Source: Haloplanus salinarum
GTDB taxonomy: Archaea; Halobacteriota; Halobacteria; Halobacteriales; Haloferacaceae
Direction of reading: 5' to 3'
Assembly: GCF_024498175.1 (NCBI RefSeq)
Contig: NZ_CP101823.1
Span: 2,672,987-2,736,986, forward strand
Length of the DNA stretch: 64,000 nucleotides
Numbering within the stretch: the first letter of the stretch is position 1; each line of letters opens with the position of its first letter. The notes beneath the pieces are model-generated. The model did no database searches and was not told the origin of the DNA. It saw only the letters and a program-made list of their open reading frames with translations. Positions 61,497-64,000 of this stretch are shown here, piece after piece. The translations under genes and the position numbers were made by a program.

Positions 61497-62623
61497 TCGG
61501 CGGCCGGCAGCCGGATCGTCACGGCGGTGCCGCCCTCGTCCGGGCGCTCGATGTCGACCGTCCCCCCCGAGCGCTCGGCGATCCACGCGACGAGCCACAG
61601 GCCCAGACCGTCGCTGTGGTCGAGCGACGTCTCCTCGGCCGCGCGGTGGACGGCCACCTCCGCGGGCGGGATCCCCGCCCCGTCGTCGCGGACGGTCAGG
61701 GCGACGACCCCGTCACGGCGGGTGGCCCCGACCTCGATCCGCGGGGCGTCGTTGTGCCGGGCGGCGTTGTCGAGGAGCTCCTCGACGGCACGACCGACGA
61801 GCGGCGACGCCCGGACCGGCAGCGTCTCGGGGAGGGTCGTGACGACCGTCGCGTCGGGGAACGTGGCACCGACGGTGGCGACGGCCGCGTCGACGGCCGC
61901 CACGAGGTCCATCCGCCGGGGATCCATCACGGCGTCGGTCCGGAGCCGCTCCAGTTCGCGGAACTCCTCCGTGATCCGCCCGAGTGCCGTGCCGGCGTCC
62001 TGGATCGTCCGCGCCCGCGTGCGAACCGTCTCGGCGTCGACGGCGTCGGCCCCGTCGGCGTCGGTACGGAGGCGGTCCGCGGTCCCGACGATCAGGTTGA
62101 GCTTGTTGCGGAAGTCGTGACGGTGGACGCGGCTCAGGACGCTGAGTCGCTGGCGGAAGTCGTCGGCGCGACGGTGTTCGTCGGTGAGCTGTCGCCGGAG
62201 GCGGCGCTGCCGGGCGTCGTAGAGGCCGACCAGCAGACCGAGGACGGCCCCGCCGGCCGCGACGTTGAGCAGGACGACCGGGAACGCGGCGGGATCGACG
62301 GGGTCGGGGCCGAGCGCGAACAGGGCGCCGCCGATGACGGCGGCGAAGGCGAGCGTCCCGAAGAGGGTCCAGCCGCTGATCCGGAGCGCCGACTCGGCCA
62401 GGCCGTAGCGGTAGACGCAGATGGCGCCGACGAAGAGGGTGGCCGCGAGGCCGAGCGGGACGACCAGCCCGAAGATCGAGCCAAGGCGGCCGGTCGAGTC
62501 GAGGGCGGTCGCGGTGTGGACGGCGACGAAGGCCCACCCGAGGGCGACGAGGATGCCACCGCCGGCGACGGCGCGGGGGTCGGCGCCGCGGACGGCGTGC
62601 TCCCGGAGCGGCCACTGGTCCAT
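61493..62623 (-). CDS. Membrane histidine kinase
   Basis: The ATG at 62623 gives 376 residues. Four hydrophobic segments (about 22-40, 50-72, 86-105, 114-134) form the input domain. A coiled segment leads to the H-box HRHDFRNKLNLI (His169 preferred) and the GHKL ATPase with ELLDNAARHN, RDDGAGIPP and SDGLGLWLVAWI. It likely phosphorylates an unlinked response regulator. Its promoter region is shared with ahcY, to which it is divergent. Confidence 0.93.
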   Translation of the reverse strand: MDQWPLREHAVRGADPRAVAGGGILVALGWAFVAVHTATALDSTGRLGSIFGLVVPLGLAATLFVGAICVYRYGLAESALRISGWTLFGTLAFAAVIGGALFALGPDPVDPAAFPVVLLNVAAGGAVLGLLVGLYDARQRRLRRQLTDEHRRADDFRQRLSVLSRVHRHDFRNKLNLIVGTADRLRTDADGADAVDAETVRTRARTIQDAGTALGRITEEFRELERLRTDAVMDPRRMDLVAAVDAAVATVGATFPDATVVTTLPETLPVRASPLVGRAVEELLDNAARHNDAPRIEVGATRRDGVVALTVRDDGAGIPPAEVAVHRAAEETSLDHSDGLGLWLVAWIAERSGGTVDIERPDEGGTAVTIRLPAAD

Positions 62624-62708
62624 CGTGTGGGCCTCGGCGACCACGATGAAATAACTTCCCGCCGTGGGGAGACGGTAGGGTTTTGCCACCGCTCGCGCAA
62701 CGGGGCGT

Positions 62709-63986
62709 ATGACACGCACGATAGCCGAGCGCCTCGACGACCCCGCGAGCGCACGGGCCGCGGGGCGACGGAAGATGGACTGGGCGGAGGCCCACATGCC
62801 CATCCTCGCCGAACTTCGGGAGTCGTTCGCCGCCGGGAAGCCGCTCGCCGGCGAGCGGATCGCCATGGCGATGCACGTCGAGGCCAAGACCGCCGTTCTG
62901 GTCGAACTCCTCGCGGTCGGCGGCGCGGAGGTGGCCATCACCGGCTGTAACCCGCTGTCGACACAGGACGGCGTGAGCGCGGCGCTCCACGCCGTCGACG
63001 GCGTCACCTCCTACGCCGCCCACGGGGTCGACACCGACGAGTATTACGACGCCATCGAGGCCGTCGTCGGCGTCGATCCGACGATCACCGTCGACGACGG
63101 CGCCGACATGGTCACCCACATCCACGACGAACACCCCGACCTGATCCCCCAGCTCAAGGGCGGCTGCGAGGAGACCACCACGGGCGTCCATCGCCTGCGG
63201 TCGATGGCCGACGACGGCGCGCTGGAGTATCCGATGTTCGCGGTCAACGACACGCCGATGAAGACGCTGTTCGACAACGTCCACGGCACCGGCGAGTCCG
63301 CGCTCGCCAACATCGCGATGACGACGAACCTCGCCATCGCGGGCAAGACGATCGTCGTCGCGGGCTACGGCTACTGCGGCCGCGGCGTCGCCAAGAAGGC
63401 CGCGGGCATGAACGCCGACGTGATCGTCACGGAAGTCGACCCCCGGCGGGCGCTAGAGGCCCATATGGAGGGGTACGACGTGATGCCGATGCACGAGGCC
63501 GCGGGCGAGGGCGACCTCTTCGTGACGACGACCGGCAACCGCGACGTGATCACGCGCGAGGATTTCGAGCGGATGGAAGACGGCGCCCTGCTGGCGAACG
63601 CCGGCCACTTCGACGTGGAGATCAACCTCGAAGAACTGGACGAGATGGCCGTCTCGACCCGCGAGGTCCGCGACGGCGTCGAGGAGTACGAACTCCCGGA
63701 CGGTCGCCGACTGAACGTGCTCGCGGAGGGCCGGCTGGTGAACCTCGCGGGCCCGCTGTCGATGGGTCACCCTGTCGAGGTGATGGACCAGAGCTTCGGC
63801 GTCCAGGCCGTCTGCGTCCGCGAACTCGCCGTCAATCCCGACGCGTACGAGGCCGGCGTCCACGAGGTGCCCGACCGGCTGGACCGCGAGATCGCGGAGG
63901 TGAAACTCGACGCCGAGGGCATCGCCATCGACGCCCTCAGCGACGAGCAACGCGAGTACATGGACTCCTGGGACCACGGGACGTAG
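62709..63986 (+). CDS. ahcY: Adenosylhomocysteinase
   Basis: The 425-residue NAD-dependent enzyme splits S-adenosylhomocysteine into adenosine and homocysteine, relieving inhibition of methyltransferases. It has GCNPLSTQDGVSAAL, the NAD-binding VAGYGYCGRGVAKKA (about 218-232), TTTGNRDVITREDF and NAGHFDVEINLE, and ends normally at TAG 63984-63986. Length is that of the bacterial/archaeal short form, without the about 40-residue insertion of some bacterial enzymes. Confidence 0.97.
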   Translation: MTRTIAERLDDPASARAAGRRKMDWAEAHMPILAELRESFAAGKPLAGERIAMAMHVEAKTAVLVELLAVGGAEVAITGCNPLSTQDGVSAALHAVDGVTSYAAHGVDTDEYYDAIEAVVGVDPTITVDDGADMVTHIHDEHPDLIPQLKGGCEETTTGVHRLRSMADDGALEYPMFAVNDTPMKTLFDNVHGTGESALANIAMTTNLAIAGKTIVVAGYGYCGRGVAKKAAGMNADVIVTEVDPRRALEAHMEGYDVMPMHEAAGEGDLFVTTTGNRDVITREDFERMEDGALLANAGHFDVEINLEELDEMAVSTREVRDGVEEYELPDGRRLNVLAEGRLVNLAGPLSMGHPVEVMDQSFGVQAVCVRELAVNPDAYEAGVHEVPDRLDREIAEVKLDAEGIAIDALSDEQREYMDSWDHGT

Positions 63987-64000
63987 GGCTCACTCGGCCC

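Overview
The window is high-GC, strongly acidic-proteome archaeal DNA and clearly comes from a halophilic archaeon (Halobacteria). The evidence is the gene set: archaeal GAPDH, thermosome, prefoldin, aIF6, eIF1A, TBP, RIO1, HalX response regulator, RfcC and DUF460. Leaderless promoters with a TATA element about 20-27 nt before the start codon, Tat lipoproteins and Asp/Glu-rich proteins agree with this. I cannot name the genus from sequence alone.

Layout. 1-8.5 kb: central carbon and translation genes (gap, pgk, Hsp20, a RimK-like ATP-grasp protein, ribosomal L10e, PEP carboxylase, NucS nuclease). 8.5-12.6 kb: a signalling block (DICT-domain protein, HalX response regulator, a secreted Gly/Ser/Asp repeat protein, a membrane-anchored HTH protein). 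12.7-22 kb: ThiDN, mutS, a spondin-domain Tat lipoprotein, a thioredoxin-reductase-like flavoprotein, PCD, an FKBP, and mutL, which contains 26 perfect GATTCC hexamers.

22-34 kb is the accessory and most unusual part. Three large genes each encode a Tat signal, a seven-fold PQQ-like beta-propeller, one membrane helix and a cytoplasmic non-RD Hanks-type kinase domain. A fourth paralogue has lost the propeller and is preceded by a 42-residue membrane peptide. They lie among a PfkB sugar kinase, a TnpB-only IS element, a relict TnpB right end, and a tRNA-Phe gene whose 3' end is duplicated 119 bp away (an att-like scar). A and B, and to a lesser degree C, look more AT-rich than the surroundings. 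I regard this as a candidate undescribed family of exported-propeller receptor kinases that has spread as a local cluster.

34-64 kb returns to core genome: an information-processing operon (rpl39e-rpl31e-eif6-rpl18ae-pfdA-ftsY), a proteasome-beta-like Ntn protein, a 69-bp tandem repeat, thpR, a TPR/DUF424 pair, a cysteine desulfurase, the thermosome, the eif1A-rio1-KH operon, tyrS, DUF460, RNase Z, rfcC overlapping an archaetidylserine decarboxylase, Trm-G10, tbp, a CPBP protease, hisG, two Tat lipoproteins, an SAH/MTA-type deaminase, a histidine kinase and ahcY. The deaminase and ahcY offer two alternative fates for S-adenosylhomocysteine. MutS, MutL and NucS all lie within about 14 kb. Family assignments come from reading motifs; no database search was run.
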